A stretch of DNA of 64,000 nt from JAEZDR01 sp039811185. GTDB lineage: Bacteria; Bacteroidota; Bacteroidia; Chitinophagales; Chitinophagaceae. Both the position numbers and the translations under genes were made by a program. The notes under the pieces were generated by a model. That model did no database searches, was not told the DNA's origin, and saw nothing but the letters and a program-made list of their open reading frames with translations. Positions 7,489 to 16,389 of the stretch are shown piece by piece. The stretch lies in contig JBDHYF010000008.1 of the NCBI GenBank assembly GCA_039811185.1, positions 66,179 to 130,178 on the forward strand. The letters are read 5' to 3'. Each line of letters starts with the position of its first letter. The stretch's first letter is position 1.

Positions 7489-10209
7489 ATGTGTCACTTT
7501 CTACAACCGCGCGCATTTAGAAAAAGCATTTTTCCTACTTTTTTACTTCTGCTTTTTTACTCCAGTTTTCCTCCGATTCATGCACAGTCCGGCACAATAA
7601 AAGGCAGCGTTTTTGATGCCAAAACCAAAGAACCGCTACCCGGCGCATCGGTTCTTCTTTCAGGAATCGGAACTACGACAGTGGCAGATAGCAAGGGAAA
7701 TTTTTCAATCAGAAATGTCGCGGCCGGCAGCTACACACTCAGTGGTTTGTTTTTGGGCTATAAACCATTCACTACTGAAGAAGTTACTCTACGCATCGGA
7801 GATACCACATACCTACAGATAGCGCTTCATCCGAACCAGACGGATCTGGTAGAAATTACAATCGAGGCAAGAACGAATAGAGAAAGAGAAAATGCCATGT
7901 TAATGGAGCAGCGCAAATCATTAGTGGGTACCCAAATGGTAGGTGCCGAAGAACTGTCACGCAAAGGTGCGGCAGATGCCGAAGCAGCCGTTGCAAAAGT
8001 CTCGGGCATTTCAAAGCAAGAAGGAGTGCAGAACGTATTTGTGCGCGGGTTAGGTGATCGCTACAATGCCACGCTGCTGAATGGTATGCGTATACCTTCG
8101 GAAAATCCGGAATATAAAAATGTAGCGCTCACGTTCTTCGGCGCCGATATGATTCAAAACATTGGCGTAAATAAAGTCTTTTCTGCGGAGAACGGCGGCG
8201 ATGTGGGTGGAGCAATGATAAATATCACATCCAAAGAGTTGCTTAATAACCGTGCTTTTACCCTTGAACTTTCGCAAGGAGTGAATACGAATGCTCAGGG
8301 TAAAGCGTTTTTCCGCCCTGTTGGGTCCAACTATTTAGGTTTTGCGGATAAGAGAATGCCTGCGCCGGGGAGGGCGGACTTTAAGAACTCTCTCGATCCT
8401 TCTGCGGTCAGGCTGCCGTTCAATCATGGCTTTAAAATTTCGGGAGGGAGACGATTTAATGTCGGCGAGAATCCTTTATCCTTTCTCGTAATCGCAACAC
8501 ATGCCACCGGCCATTCTTACACTAAGGAAACTGTACGCAGCATTACTACTTCCGGCACTCCCTACCAAGATCAGACGGGGGAAAGATATTCAGGTCAAAC
8601 AAACCAAGTGGTTCTAGGCAATGCCAATTACAAAATAGGAAACACCCATTCCTTTGGCTACAATATAATGATGCTGCATGTTAGCGAGGAATATGTGGGC
8701 GAATATCTAGGAAAGCATTCAGAAAAACATCAGGATGGCGATATGGATATGGGGTATTTGAGACGCCAGCAAATTAACGACAACCTGCTTCTCATACATC
8801 ATCTGTCAGCACAATCACAACTAAAAGAGAAGCTGAATCTGACTGTCGATTTTTCATATCATTCCATAAAAGGTCTGGAGCCCGACAGGCGCGAAAATTA
8901 TCTTTCCAAGAGAAGCGATGGCTCTTATGGTCTTACTGGAAGCAACCGTCAGAAAAGGTTTTTTTCAGAATTAAGTGAGCAGGGTTACCAGGGAAAAATT
9001 GCCCTCAATTATAAACTGAAGGATGCCCTTAGTGATGATCTGTCGGGGGTTTCATTTGGATACAACCCTTTGATAACAAAGAACCAGTTTGAAGCAAGCG
9101 AATACAATTTTTCTGCGCTTCCCGGCTCATTCTCGCCAAACAATATTATACTCGACGAGTTGTATAGCACTTCCAATTACGATAAAGGAATGTTTACAGT
9201 AGAGAAAGGAAAAACAAACAGCTATAGCGTTACAAAAAATATACAATCTGTTTTCGCGGAAGGTGTTTATCAGTTCGGCTCTGCGTTTACAGCCTATGCA
9301 GGATTGCGACTCGATGATGTGCATCTGAAAGTAAATTATGACGTTGCCGGTAACTCTAACAACAGCAGCTCCATCGATAATATATATTTTCTTCCCAGCT
9401 TCAACTTTAAATATAATCTAACCAAAAAGCAAATGTTGCGGCTGGGGTTAAGCAAGACCTATACGTTGCCACAATCCAAAGAGATATCGCCTTACCAATA
9501 TGTGAATATTGGATTTGCAAGCGAAGGGAACCCAAATCTTCAGCCATCTGATAATTATAATATAGATCTAAAATGGGAGTATTATCCGTCAGGGTCTGAA
9601 TTGATGTCCGCTGGCCTATTTTATAAACGGATTCTGAACCCAATTGCCAGGGTAGATAAAGGCAACTCGGCAGGACTTCTTACCTATGATAATATCAGCG
9701 AATCTGCCGATATAATGGGCGCCGAAATTGAATTTAGGAAAAAAGTTTTCAGTCACCGGAGCGCCGGGATAAACAATCACAAAGTTTCTGTCGGTTTCAA
9801 TGCTTCCTTCCTTCATACCAGCATGGTACTGAACCTGCTGAACACCCCGCAAAGAAGATCTTCGCTTGAAGGAGCAGCGCCTTTCATAATGAATACTGAT
9901 ATCACTTACAACTATTTCGACACGAAAAACAACCTTACCACTACACTGGTTTTAAATTATTTCAGCAACAGCGTTTACACCATTGGAACGCTGGGCTTTA
10001 ACGACATTACCGAAGAAGGAATTCCCACGCTTGACTTCATTTCATCATTAAAGTTGAACCGGCATTTTACCCTAAAATTTAAAGCGCTCAACCTGTTGAA
10101 TCCTGCCTTCACCCTTAGTCGCAAAGCAGGAGCTGCGGATGAAAAAATAGTACTCAATCAATATAAAAAAGGCATGAACATTAGCCTGGGTATCAGCGTA
10201 GAACTATAA
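7489..10209 (+). CDS. TonB-dependent receptor with CarboxypepD_reg domain
   Basis: 906 residues. Signal peptide (about 1-32, ending in IHAQS), CarboxypepD_reg-like domain (about 36-115: GTIKGSVFDAKTKEPLPGASVLLSG... GNFSIRNVAAGSYTLSGLFLGY), plug domain (about 140-250: AVAKVSGISKQEGVQNVFVRGLGDRYNATLLNGM) and a 22-strand-type barrel to the C-terminus. It is an outer-membrane importer driven by TonB-ExbBD. There is no SusD partner; the next gene is a beta-helix lipoprotein. The upstream Pho-box-like repeat suggests control by the adjacent two-component system and perhaps a role in phosphate or organophosphate uptake, which is inference. Confidence 0.93.
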   Translation: MCHFLQPRAFRKSIFPTFLLLLFYSSFPPIHAQSGTIKGSVFDAKTKEPLPGASVLLSGIGTTTVADSKGNFSIRNVAAGSYTLSGLFLGYKPFTTEEVTLRIGDTTYLQIALHPNQTDLVEITIEARTNRERENAMLMEQRKSLVGTQMVGAEELSRKGAADAEAAVAKVSGISKQEGVQNVFVRGLGDRYNATLLNGMRIPSENPEYKNVALTFFGADMIQNIGVNKVFSAENGGDVGGAMINITSKELLNNRAFTLELSQGVNTNAQGKAFFRPVGSNYLGFADKRMPAPGRADFKNSLDPSAVRLPFNHGFKISGGRRFNVGENPLSFLVIATHATGHSYTKETVRSITTSGTPYQDQTGERYSGQTNQVVLGNANYKIGNTHSFGYNIMMLHVSEEYVGEYLGKHSEKHQDGDMDMGYLRRQQINDNLLLIHHLSAQSQLKEKLNLTVDFSYHSIKGLEPDRRENYLSKRSDGSYGLTGSNRQKRFFSELSEQGYQGKIALNYKLKDALSDDLSGVSFGYNPLITKNQFEASEYNFSALPGSFSPNNIILDELYSTSNYDKGMFTVEKGKTNSYSVTKNIQSVFAEGVYQFGSAFTAYAGLRLDDVHLKVNYDVAGNSNNSSSIDNIYFLPSFNFKYNLTKKQMLRLGLSKTYTLPQSKEISPYQYVNIGFASEGNPNLQPSDNYNIDLKWEYYPSGSELMSAGLFYKRILNPIARVDKGNSAGLLTYDNISESADIMGAEIEFRKKVFSHRSAGINNHKVSVGFNASFLHTSMVLNLLNTPQRRSSLEGAAPFIMNTDITYNYFDTKNNLTTTLVLNYFSNSVYTIGTLGFNDITEEGIPTLDFISSLKLNRHFTLKFKALNLLNPAFTLSRKAGAADEKIVLNQYKKGMNISLGISVEL

Positions 10210-10258
10210 CAATAAGAACTAACCAATAATGAATTACAAATCTTTTAAAAAAAACAAA

Positions 10259-11443
10259 ATGAAAACAACAAACATCAAATTCTTTAAAACAACTGCACTC
10301 GCTTTTTTTGCAATAGCCATGTTGGCTTCCTGTAAAAAGGACAGCGGCGGCACGGGAACGCCACCAGTTACCGAAGATAACCTGGTAGGAAATATCAAAC
10401 AAGCTAAAACTTTAGATGCGGCAATCACTTATACAATCACAGGCCCCGTAATTGTAGAAGATGGCGCAGTACTCACCATTCCAGCGGGAACCACGATCAA
10501 AGCAAAAAAAGGGTTTGACAGTTACATTCTTGTTTTACAGGGCGGGAAAATAAATGTGCAAGGCACTGCTGATAAGCCTGTAATACTGACTGCAGATATT
10601 GACAACGCCCAGCCCGGACACTGGGGCGGCCTAATCATAAATGGCAAGGCGCCACTGGCAGGGGGAACCACCGGAAGCACAGAGATAAGTTCCGCCTATC
10701 AATACGGCGGCAATGTGGCGAACGATAACTCCGGTAGCATTACTTATCTGATTTTAGCATACACCGGCGCACGTTCCAGCGCAGATGTTGAGCACAACGG
10801 TTTAACCCTAAACGGCGTAGGAAACGGAACAAAGATTGAAAACGTTTATATTCCTTATGGAGCCGATGATGGAGTAGAATTTTTTGGTGGCACGGTGAAT
10901 GTCAAAAACCTTTTGGTGGTAGACAGCGATGACGATATGTTCGACTTCACACAAGGCTATACCGGTACGCTTGAAAATGCCTACGGTATCTGGCAGAGCG
11001 GCTATACCAGCACAGAATCTGATCCGCGCGGGATAGAAGCGGATGGAAACTTTGACGGCAATTTTCCTAATCAGGCAGGGCAGTCAAACTTTGTGGTTAA
11101 GAACATTACTTTTGACCTAAGACTGGCACCCGCCGGCGATAAGGATGCGCAAAATGTCAAAAACAAAATGCAGGATGTAATAAAAATTCGCCGGGGCGCA
11201 AAAGCCACCATTACCAACGCACTTGTTAAAGGCACGGGAACAGTTATAGACTTGATCGATTTTAGCGACGGTAAAGGCGCCGGAAATGCAGGATCATCCG
11301 TAAACCTCACGAGCAGCCTGACAGCGGCCCAAATACTAGGTAAGAATATTAACCCTGAAACCGGATATGACGGAGCAAAAATAGAAGCAGGGAATACTGG
11401 TTGCTCAATAAGCATTTTCTCATGGACAAAATATAATTTCTAA
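10259..11443 (+). CDS. SPII lipoprotein with parallel beta-helix-like repeats
   Basis: 394 residues from ATG 10259; an in-frame ATG at 10229 would add ten basic residues and is less fitting for a signal peptide. The lipobox LASC puts the lipidated Cys at 25. The mature part has repeated beta strands and Gly/Asn turns (VIVEDGAVLTIPAGTTIKAKKG, GKINVQGTADKPVILTAD, HWGGLIINGKAPL), typical of secreted right-handed beta-helix proteins, plus YGADDGVEFFGGTVNVKNLLVVDSDDDMFDF. It follows the TonB receptor by about 50 bases and is probably its surface or periplasmic partner. The substrate is unknown. Confidence 0.85.
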   Translation: MKTTNIKFFKTTALAFFAIAMLASCKKDSGGTGTPPVTEDNLVGNIKQAKTLDAAITYTITGPVIVEDGAVLTIPAGTTIKAKKGFDSYILVLQGGKINVQGTADKPVILTADIDNAQPGHWGGLIINGKAPLAGGTTGSTEISSAYQYGGNVANDNSGSITYLILAYTGARSSADVEHNGLTLNGVGNGTKIENVYIPYGADDGVEFFGGTVNVKNLLVVDSDDDMFDFTQGYTGTLENAYGIWQSGYTSTESDPRGIEADGNFDGNFPNQAGQSNFVVKNITFDLRLAPAGDKDAQNVKNKMQDVIKIRRGAKATITNALVKGTGTVIDLIDFSDGKGAGNAGSSVNLTSSLTAAQILGKNINPETGYDGAKIEAGNTGCSISIFSWTKYNF

Positions 11444-11506
11444 TTCTCAATAATTATGCAGGCGAACCTTCGTTTTGTATAATGCTTTTCGGAATCACAT
11501 CTTATT

Positions 11507-11540
11507 AAGGCTACCTCAAACGGGTGGCCTTATATTTTCA
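11507..11540 (+). terminator. intrinsic terminator
   Basis: Stem AAGGCTACC / GGTGGCCTT (one G-T pair) with a 7-base loop, followed by the AT-rich TATATTTT. It lies between the convergent beta-helix lipoprotein and CarboxypepD_reg genes. Confidence 0.7.
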
Positions 11541-11613
11541 CTTTCATCCAGTGCTGATTAAAATTTTTTTACACCGCGCATCACCCAAAACTCAATTGAT
11601 TCGCTCTTCGTTG

Positions 11614-12258
11614 TTATTTGGATTTGCGCTTGTAATCGCCCCTTTTCCATGCTTTAATAAACTCGCTCCACGCGAAGGGATTCATTAGTCCAATGGGTTG
11701 TTGTTGTCCTTTATAATAGTAGGTGGCGGCATTTTGACGTTGTTGCATGTTAAACGCTTCACGGCTATCCGTCGGAAGTGAGCTAATCAATATTCTCCTG
11801 ATAGCTTCGTCAGTATTTTGTCGCGCAATTTCATATTGATCGGCGGGTATATCGGTGTTTACAAAATCTCTTTCAAACTGTGGACGGCTTGGCCTCGGCT
11901 TCAAAATAGTTGCAGGTAAAAAGTTGGTATCAGTAACCAATAGCTGTATCACCGAAAATTCTGTTCCTTCCAGATTGCGCGGAATCAATATGGTTTTGTC
12001 TTTAAAACCTACGCTGCTAAAGCGAATTTTGTCACCCTTTAAAACGGGAATGGAAAACACACCCTGATCGTTTGTAAAAGTTCCGCGTCCCTTATTTTCT
12101 ACAATCACACTCACCGCCGGCAATCCTCTAAGGCTGTCCGCTGTCATCACCACTCCATAAAGTTGTATCACCGAATCGCTGCGGTTTTTCAACTGCGCCC
12201 ACACATCATCAACTATAAAAAAAGAAAGGGCAAAAACACTAAGCAGAAATTTCTTCAT
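11614..12258 (-). CDS. secreted CarboxypepD_reg-like domain protein
   Basis: 214 residues. Signal peptide (about 1-21, ending in VWAQ) followed by a carboxypeptidase-regulatory-like beta sandwich (about 32-110: IQLYGVVMTADSLRGLPAVSVIVENKGRGTFTNDQGVFSIPVLKGDKIRFSSVGFKDKTILIP). The C-terminal half is Arg/Gln-rich and has no recognised fold. This domain usually fronts TonB receptors; here it stands alone, as a common type of small Bacteroidota envelope protein. It is convergent with the lipoprotein gene upstream and divergent from the Mrp gene. Confidence 0.8.
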   Translation of the reverse strand: MKKFLLSVFALSFFIVDDVWAQLKNRSDSVIQLYGVVMTADSLRGLPAVSVIVENKGRGTFTNDQGVFSIPVLKGDKIRFSSVGFKDKTILIPRNLEGTEFSVIQLLVTDTNFLPATILKPRPSRPQFERDFVNTDIPADQYEIARQNTDEAIRRILISSLPTDSREAFNMQQRQNAATYYYKGQQQPIGLMNPFAWSEFIKAWKRGDYKRKSK

Positions 12259-12332
12259 GACGAAATTGTTATAAAAACACGGCGGCTCTAACTGAGCTGC
12301 GCATATTCAATCAAAATAAACTTTTGTTAGGC

Positions 12333-12340
12333 TACCTTTG
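12333..12340 (+). promoter_or_regulatory. -7 promoter element TACCTTTG
   Basis: Exact match to the Bacteroidota TAnnTTTG -7 consensus, 36 bases before the ATG of the Mrp/ApbC gene. No convincing -33 element was seen. Confidence 0.6.
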
Positions 12341-12375
12341 CAGACAGTTTTTGGTTTTTAACAAATATATGTGTG

Positions 12376-13470
12376 ATGATTGAATCTGAAATTTTAAAGG
12401 CACTTTCCACTGTTCAGGAACCCGATTTGGGAAAAGATCTTGTAACGCTCAACATGGTAAAAGATATTGTAATCGATGGCGATAATGTTCGCTTTACCAT
12501 TGTACTTACCACGCCCGCCTGTCCGTTAAAAGAAATGATGAAGAACGCTTGCGTTACTGCCATTCGGGAGATGGTGAACAAGCAAGCTGTTGTAGACGTA
12601 AACTTTACCGCTAACACCAACTCGTTGCGGCAAGACGAAAACGTTTTGAAAGGAGTTAAAAATATCATTGCTGTTGTGAGTGGCAAAGGCGGTGTAGGAA
12701 AAAGCACCGTTGCTGCAAACCTCGCACTCGCTTTTGCAGAAGAAGGTGCGAAAGTGGGATTGATGGATGCAGATATATACGGCCCCAGCGTTCCCATTAT
12801 GTTTGGTGTAAGAGGCGAACGCCCGATGATGAAAGATGTGAACGGCAAAGGCATGATTGTTCCGATGGAGCGATTTGGAATTAAACTGATGAGCATCGGT
12901 TTGCTGGTAGATGAAAAAAATGCGGTTATTTGGCGTGGGCCTATGGCGAGCAGCGCCATCCGCCAGTTTGTTACCGATGTCGACTGGGGCAATCTGGATT
13001 ACCTTGTGATTGATATGCCGCCCGGCACCGGCGATATTCATTTAACGCTGATGCAAACGGTGCCGATAACCGGCGCAGTAGTGGTTTCCACACCACAAGA
13101 CGTTGCGCTCGTTGATGCCAAAAAGGCGATTGCCATGCTGAATCAGGCACAGATTAAAATCCCGATTGTAGGATTGGTTGAAAACATGGCCTACTTTACA
13201 CCGAAAGAACTTCCGGAAAACAAATACTACATCTTTGGAAAAGAAGGCGGCCGTAAGCTCGCAGAGCAGTACGAAATTGCGTTCTTAGGGCAGATACCCA
13301 TTGTACAATCGATTAGAGAAGGCGGTGATATCGGCGTTCCTGTGATGAAGAGTGACGATATAATTTCTAAAACTGCCTTTACCAATTTTGCGGGTGTAGC
13401 TGCAAGAAATATCGCTATCAGAAACGCTAATCTGCCTAAATCGCGCATGGTTGAGGTAACCACTTATTAG
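12376..13470 (+). CDS. Mrp/ApbC-family iron-sulfur carrier ATPase
   Basis: 364 residues from ATG 12376 (a GTG lies one codon earlier). N-terminal MIP18/DUF59 domain (about 1-80, with TTPACPLKEMMKNAC), then a ParA/MinD-type ATPase with deviant P-loop VSGKGGVGKST (about 102-111), Walker B region YLVIDMPPGTGD and VSTPQDVALVDAKKAI. Family members carry and deliver Fe-S clusters. The usual CxxC in the C-terminal half is absent: the matching stretch reads ENMAYFTPKELPENKYYIFGKEGG. The protein may bind its cluster differently or through other Cys residues. Confidence 0.92.
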   Translation: MIESEILKALSTVQEPDLGKDLVTLNMVKDIVIDGDNVRFTIVLTTPACPLKEMMKNACVTAIREMVNKQAVVDVNFTANTNSLRQDENVLKGVKNIIAVVSGKGGVGKSTVAANLALAFAEEGAKVGLMDADIYGPSVPIMFGVRGERPMMKDVNGKGMIVPMERFGIKLMSIGLLVDEKNAVIWRGPMASSAIRQFVTDVDWGNLDYLVIDMPPGTGDIHLTLMQTVPITGAVVVSTPQDVALVDAKKAIAMLNQAQIKIPIVGLVENMAYFTPKELPENKYYIFGKEGGRKLAEQYEIAFLGQIPIVQSIREGGDIGVPVMKSDDIISKTAFTNFAGVAARNIAIRNANLPKSRMVEVTTY

Positions 13471-13522
13471 CCTTGTTGATAGTTGCGCAGGGTTTTTGCA
13501 ACCCTTTCCTCAATATCTTAAT

Positions 13523-15580
13523 ATGGAAAAAAAATTCTTGGCCGGTAAGAAATATGAGGACGAAAACTTTATCGACACCTCGCGGCCGGTATGGAATTAT
13601 TCGTTGTTTACGGCAGAAGACATCCGCAACTTTCAAAACGGTACGCACTATAATCTCTACCGCTTTTTTGGCAACAAAAGCATGGCGGTGCAAAATGCAG
13701 CCGGCATCTATTTTTCTGTTTGGGCGCCCAGCGCAAAACTGGTAACTGTTTTCGGCGACTTCAATGACTGGAATAAAGACGGCCATCCGCTGTTTCCACG
13801 GCTCGATAAGTCGGGGATTTGGGAAGGTTTTGTGCCGAACATTGAGCAGGGTTGTCGGTACAAATACTGCATTACAACGCAAAAAAACACGCGTCACGAC
13901 AAGGGTGATCCTTTTGCGCATTATTGGGAAAAGCCACCCGAAACAGCATCGGTTGTATGGAGTTTAGATTATGAATGGACGGATGGAGAATGGCTGAAGA
14001 ATCGTACAAAGAAAAACTCATTGCAATCGCCATGGTCGGTATACGAGTTACATCTTGGTAGCTGGATGCGGCCGGATAAAAACGATGAAACCCGGTACAA
14101 CTCTTATCATCAAATTGCCGAGCGTCTGGTTCCTTATGTAAAGGAGATGGGTTTTACACACGTGGAGTTTATGCCGGTGATGGAGCATCCGTTCGATGGA
14201 AGCTGGGGCTATCAGGGAACGGGTTTTTTTGCGCCCACAAGCCGCTTTGGTAGCCCGCAGGATTTTATGGCATTGGTTGATGCGCTGCATGGGGAGGGAA
14301 TTGGCGTTATCCTCGATTGGGTACCCTCGCATTTTCCGCACGATGCGCACGGCTTATTTCTGTTCGACGGTGCGCACACCTACGAATATGCCGATATGCG
14401 AAAGGGCTTTCATCCCGACTGGAACTCGTACATCTTCAATTATAAAAGGGGAGAAGTGAAGTCGTTCCTGATCAGCAGCGCAAAATTCTGGTGCAACCGG
14501 ATGCACGCCGATGGGTTGAGGGTTGATGCGGTTAGTTCCATGCTAAAGCTCGATTACAGCCGGAATGCAGGCGAGTGGGAGCCCAATGAGTTTGGAGGGA
14601 ACGGTAACCTCGAAGCTATTGCTTTTATAAAAGATTTGAATGAAACGCTGTACCGCGATATTCCCGGTATACAAACTATTGCCGAGGAAGCTACCGACTG
14701 GCCGGGCGTTAGTACGCCCACAAGCGCGGGCGGTTTAGGGTTTGGAATGAAATGGATGATGGGATGGATGCAGGATACGCTGAAATATTTTAAGAAGGAC
14801 CCTTGGTTCCGCCAGTTCCATCAAAACGATTTTACGTTCAGCATGATGTATTTCTATGATGAAAACTTTATGTTGCCCTTCAGTCATGATGAAGTGGTGC
14901 ACGGAAAAAGCCCGCTGATTTACAAGATGCCCGGCGATGAGTGGCAGAAGTTTGCAAACCTTCGGTTGCTGTATGGTTATATGTTTACCCATCCGGGAAC
15001 AAAACTGCTGTTTATGGGAAACGAGTTTGGCCAAACGAGCGAATGGAGCCACCGTACAGAATTACAGTGGGAGCTTTTAAATTTTCCCTCCCACCGCGGC
15101 ATTCAGTTGTGCGTAAAACAGTTGAATCATTTGTACACTGCCGAGCCTGCACTTTACGAAAAGCAGTTTGAACCCGGAGGCTTCGAATGGCTGGATTTAA
15201 ACCATCGCAACGAATCGGTTGTAAGCTACATCCGGCGCGGGTTTCGGACGGAAGATGATCTCACAATTGTTTTAAATCTTACGCCGGAGCCGCGCAGATA
15301 CTGGAAGCTGCATATAAAGGGGTTTGGGAGATGGAAAGAAATATTCAATTCAGACGACAGCGCCTTTGGAGGAACGGGTGAGTTCCTGAATGCTCAAATT
15401 CCTGCTAAGCAAGTCGGCAATGAACCGAATGATTTAAAAACGAAGAAGCAGATGAAAAAGTCGGACAACAAAAGAAAAACAGCGCCGCTGTTATACGAAG
15501 TAGAAATTTCTTTGCCGCCTTTATCTGCCGTTGTGCTAAAACAACAGTTAAAACATGATTTATCTCATATCAAAGAATAA
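13523..15580 (+). CDS. glgB: 1,4-alpha-glucan branching enzyme
   Basis: 685 residues from ATG 13523; the frame is open from 13496 but the extra nine residues are atypical. N-terminal CBM48 (about 60-150: GIYFSVWAPSAKLVTVFGDFNDW), GH13 catalytic barrel with VYELHLGSW, DWVPSHFPHD, nucleophile Asp in DGLRVDAVSSML, acid Glu in IAEEATDWPGV and Asp in SHDEVVHGK, then a C-terminal all-beta domain. It makes alpha-1,6 branches in glycogen. No other glycogen genes lie nearby. A Lys-rich insert near 630-660 (KTKKQMKKSDNKRK) interrupts the C-terminal domain and looks lineage-specific. Confidence 0.95.
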   Translation: MEKKFLAGKKYEDENFIDTSRPVWNYSLFTAEDIRNFQNGTHYNLYRFFGNKSMAVQNAAGIYFSVWAPSAKLVTVFGDFNDWNKDGHPLFPRLDKSGIWEGFVPNIEQGCRYKYCITTQKNTRHDKGDPFAHYWEKPPETASVVWSLDYEWTDGEWLKNRTKKNSLQSPWSVYELHLGSWMRPDKNDETRYNSYHQIAERLVPYVKEMGFTHVEFMPVMEHPFDGSWGYQGTGFFAPTSRFGSPQDFMALVDALHGEGIGVILDWVPSHFPHDAHGLFLFDGAHTYEYADMRKGFHPDWNSYIFNYKRGEVKSFLISSAKFWCNRMHADGLRVDAVSSMLKLDYSRNAGEWEPNEFGGNGNLEAIAFIKDLNETLYRDIPGIQTIAEEATDWPGVSTPTSAGGLGFGMKWMMGWMQDTLKYFKKDPWFRQFHQNDFTFSMMYFYDENFMLPFSHDEVVHGKSPLIYKMPGDEWQKFANLRLLYGYMFTHPGTKLLFMGNEFGQTSEWSHRTELQWELLNFPSHRGIQLCVKQLNHLYTAEPALYEKQFEPGGFEWLDLNHRNESVVSYIRRGFRTEDDLTIVLNLTPEPRRYWKLHIKGFGRWKEIFNSDDSAFGGTGEFLNAQIPAKQVGNEPNDLKTKKQMKKSDNKRKTAPLLYEVEISLPPLSAVVLKQQLKHDLSHIKE

Positions 15581-15589
15581 ATACTAAAG

Positions 15590-15597
15590 TAGTTTTG
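15590..15597 (+). promoter_or_regulatory. -7 promoter element TAGTTTTG
   Basis: Exact TAnnTTTG match about 32 bases before the azurin gene start and just after the branching enzyme stop. Confidence 0.55.
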
Positions 15598-15628
15598 CAC
15601 CACTTAAATTTTAAAACTTAAATATTTA

Positions 15629-16147
15629 ATGATGAAAACGCTAAAACTAGTCCTTGCATTTTCTTTAATGGTTTTTGTTGCTGCTTCATGCGGAGATAAT
15701 AAGAGTGAAACTACAACCGAAACTACCGAATCAACAACGTTAACCGAACCAACAGAAGCCCCAACGGACACTGCTGTTCTTGAAATTCATGGTACTGACG
15801 AAATGAAATTCGACAAATCGGTTTTAACTGCAAAAGCCGGACAAGTGGTTCAACTGACTTTGAAGCACGTTGGAAAAATGCCGAAGGATGCAATGGGTCA
15901 TAATTGGGTTCTGCTACAGCAGGGAACTGATATTGCTGCATTTGGCGCTGATGCTGCCGGTGCAAAAGATGCTGATTATATCCCGTCTTCACAAAGCGAT
16001 AAAGTGCTTGCGCATACAAAATTATTAGGTGGCGGAGAAAGCGATACCATCACCTTTACGGCGCCTGCTGAAAAAGGAAACTATCCTTTTATCTGCTCAT
16101 TCCCCGGACACTTCGGAATGATGAAGGGCGAGTTTGTAGTGGAATAA
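15629..16147 (+). CDS. azurin-like blue copper lipoprotein
   Basis: 172 residues (a second ATG directly follows the first). Lipobox VAASC with lipidated Cys21, then a Thr/Glu-rich linker (about 25-50) and an azurin/plastocyanin domain (about 50-172). The type 1 copper ligands are visible: His in GHNWVLL, then Cys, His and Met in CSFPGHFGMMKGEF. It should be a membrane-tethered periplasmic electron carrier. It has its own promoter element and is followed by a hairpin terminator. Confidence 0.92.
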   Translation: MMKTLKLVLAFSLMVFVAASCGDNKSETTTETTESTTLTEPTEAPTDTAVLEIHGTDEMKFDKSVLTAKAGQVVQLTLKHVGKMPKDAMGHNWVLLQQGTDIAAFGADAAGAKDADYIPSSQSDKVLAHTKLLGGGESDTITFTAPAEKGNYPFICSFPGHFGMMKGEFVVE

Positions 16148-16170
16148 ATTTTTCTTCATTTTCTGTTTTG

Positions 16171-16202
16171 AAAGTGACGGCTGCGGCTGTCACTTTTTTT
16201 TC
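16171..16202 (+). terminator. intrinsic terminator
   Basis: Stem AAAGTGAC / GTCACTTT around a GC-rich loop, followed by a run of T. It ends the azurin transcript; on the other strand the A/T symmetry could also serve the convergent gene. Confidence 0.75.
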
Positions 16203-16229
16203 AAACGGACTGGACAACAGCCGTCGTTT

Positions 16230-16380
16230 CTTCCTCACAATGACGTGGCTTTTGCGGAGGAAGCATCCCACAAAACGAAGTCAATCTAACATCAACGAAC
16301 GTCATTGCGAGGGCAGCTAAGTAATCTGTTTTAAGGAACTACAACCGGTTACATGCTTTCTGCGGAGGAAACATCCTGCA
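16230..16380. repeat. REP-like intergenic repeat
   Basis: CCTCACAATGACG (16233-16245) and CGTCATTGCGAGG (16300-16312) form an inverted pair with one mismatch. GCGGAGGAAGCATCCC (16254-16269) recurs as GCGGAGGAAACATCCTG (16362-16378) in direct orientation. The CGTCATTGCGAGG core with a nearby AATCTGT tail resembles dispersed intergenic palindromes seen in many genomes. It lies at the 3' ends of two convergent genes. Confidence 0.55.
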
Positions 16381-16389
16381 AAAAACTTT

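Noticed and set aside
12414..13041. Long minus-strand ORFs opposite the Mrp gene (192 and 171 codons)
   Set aside because: They are antisense shadows of a clearly conserved ATPase gene and their translations show no family pattern.
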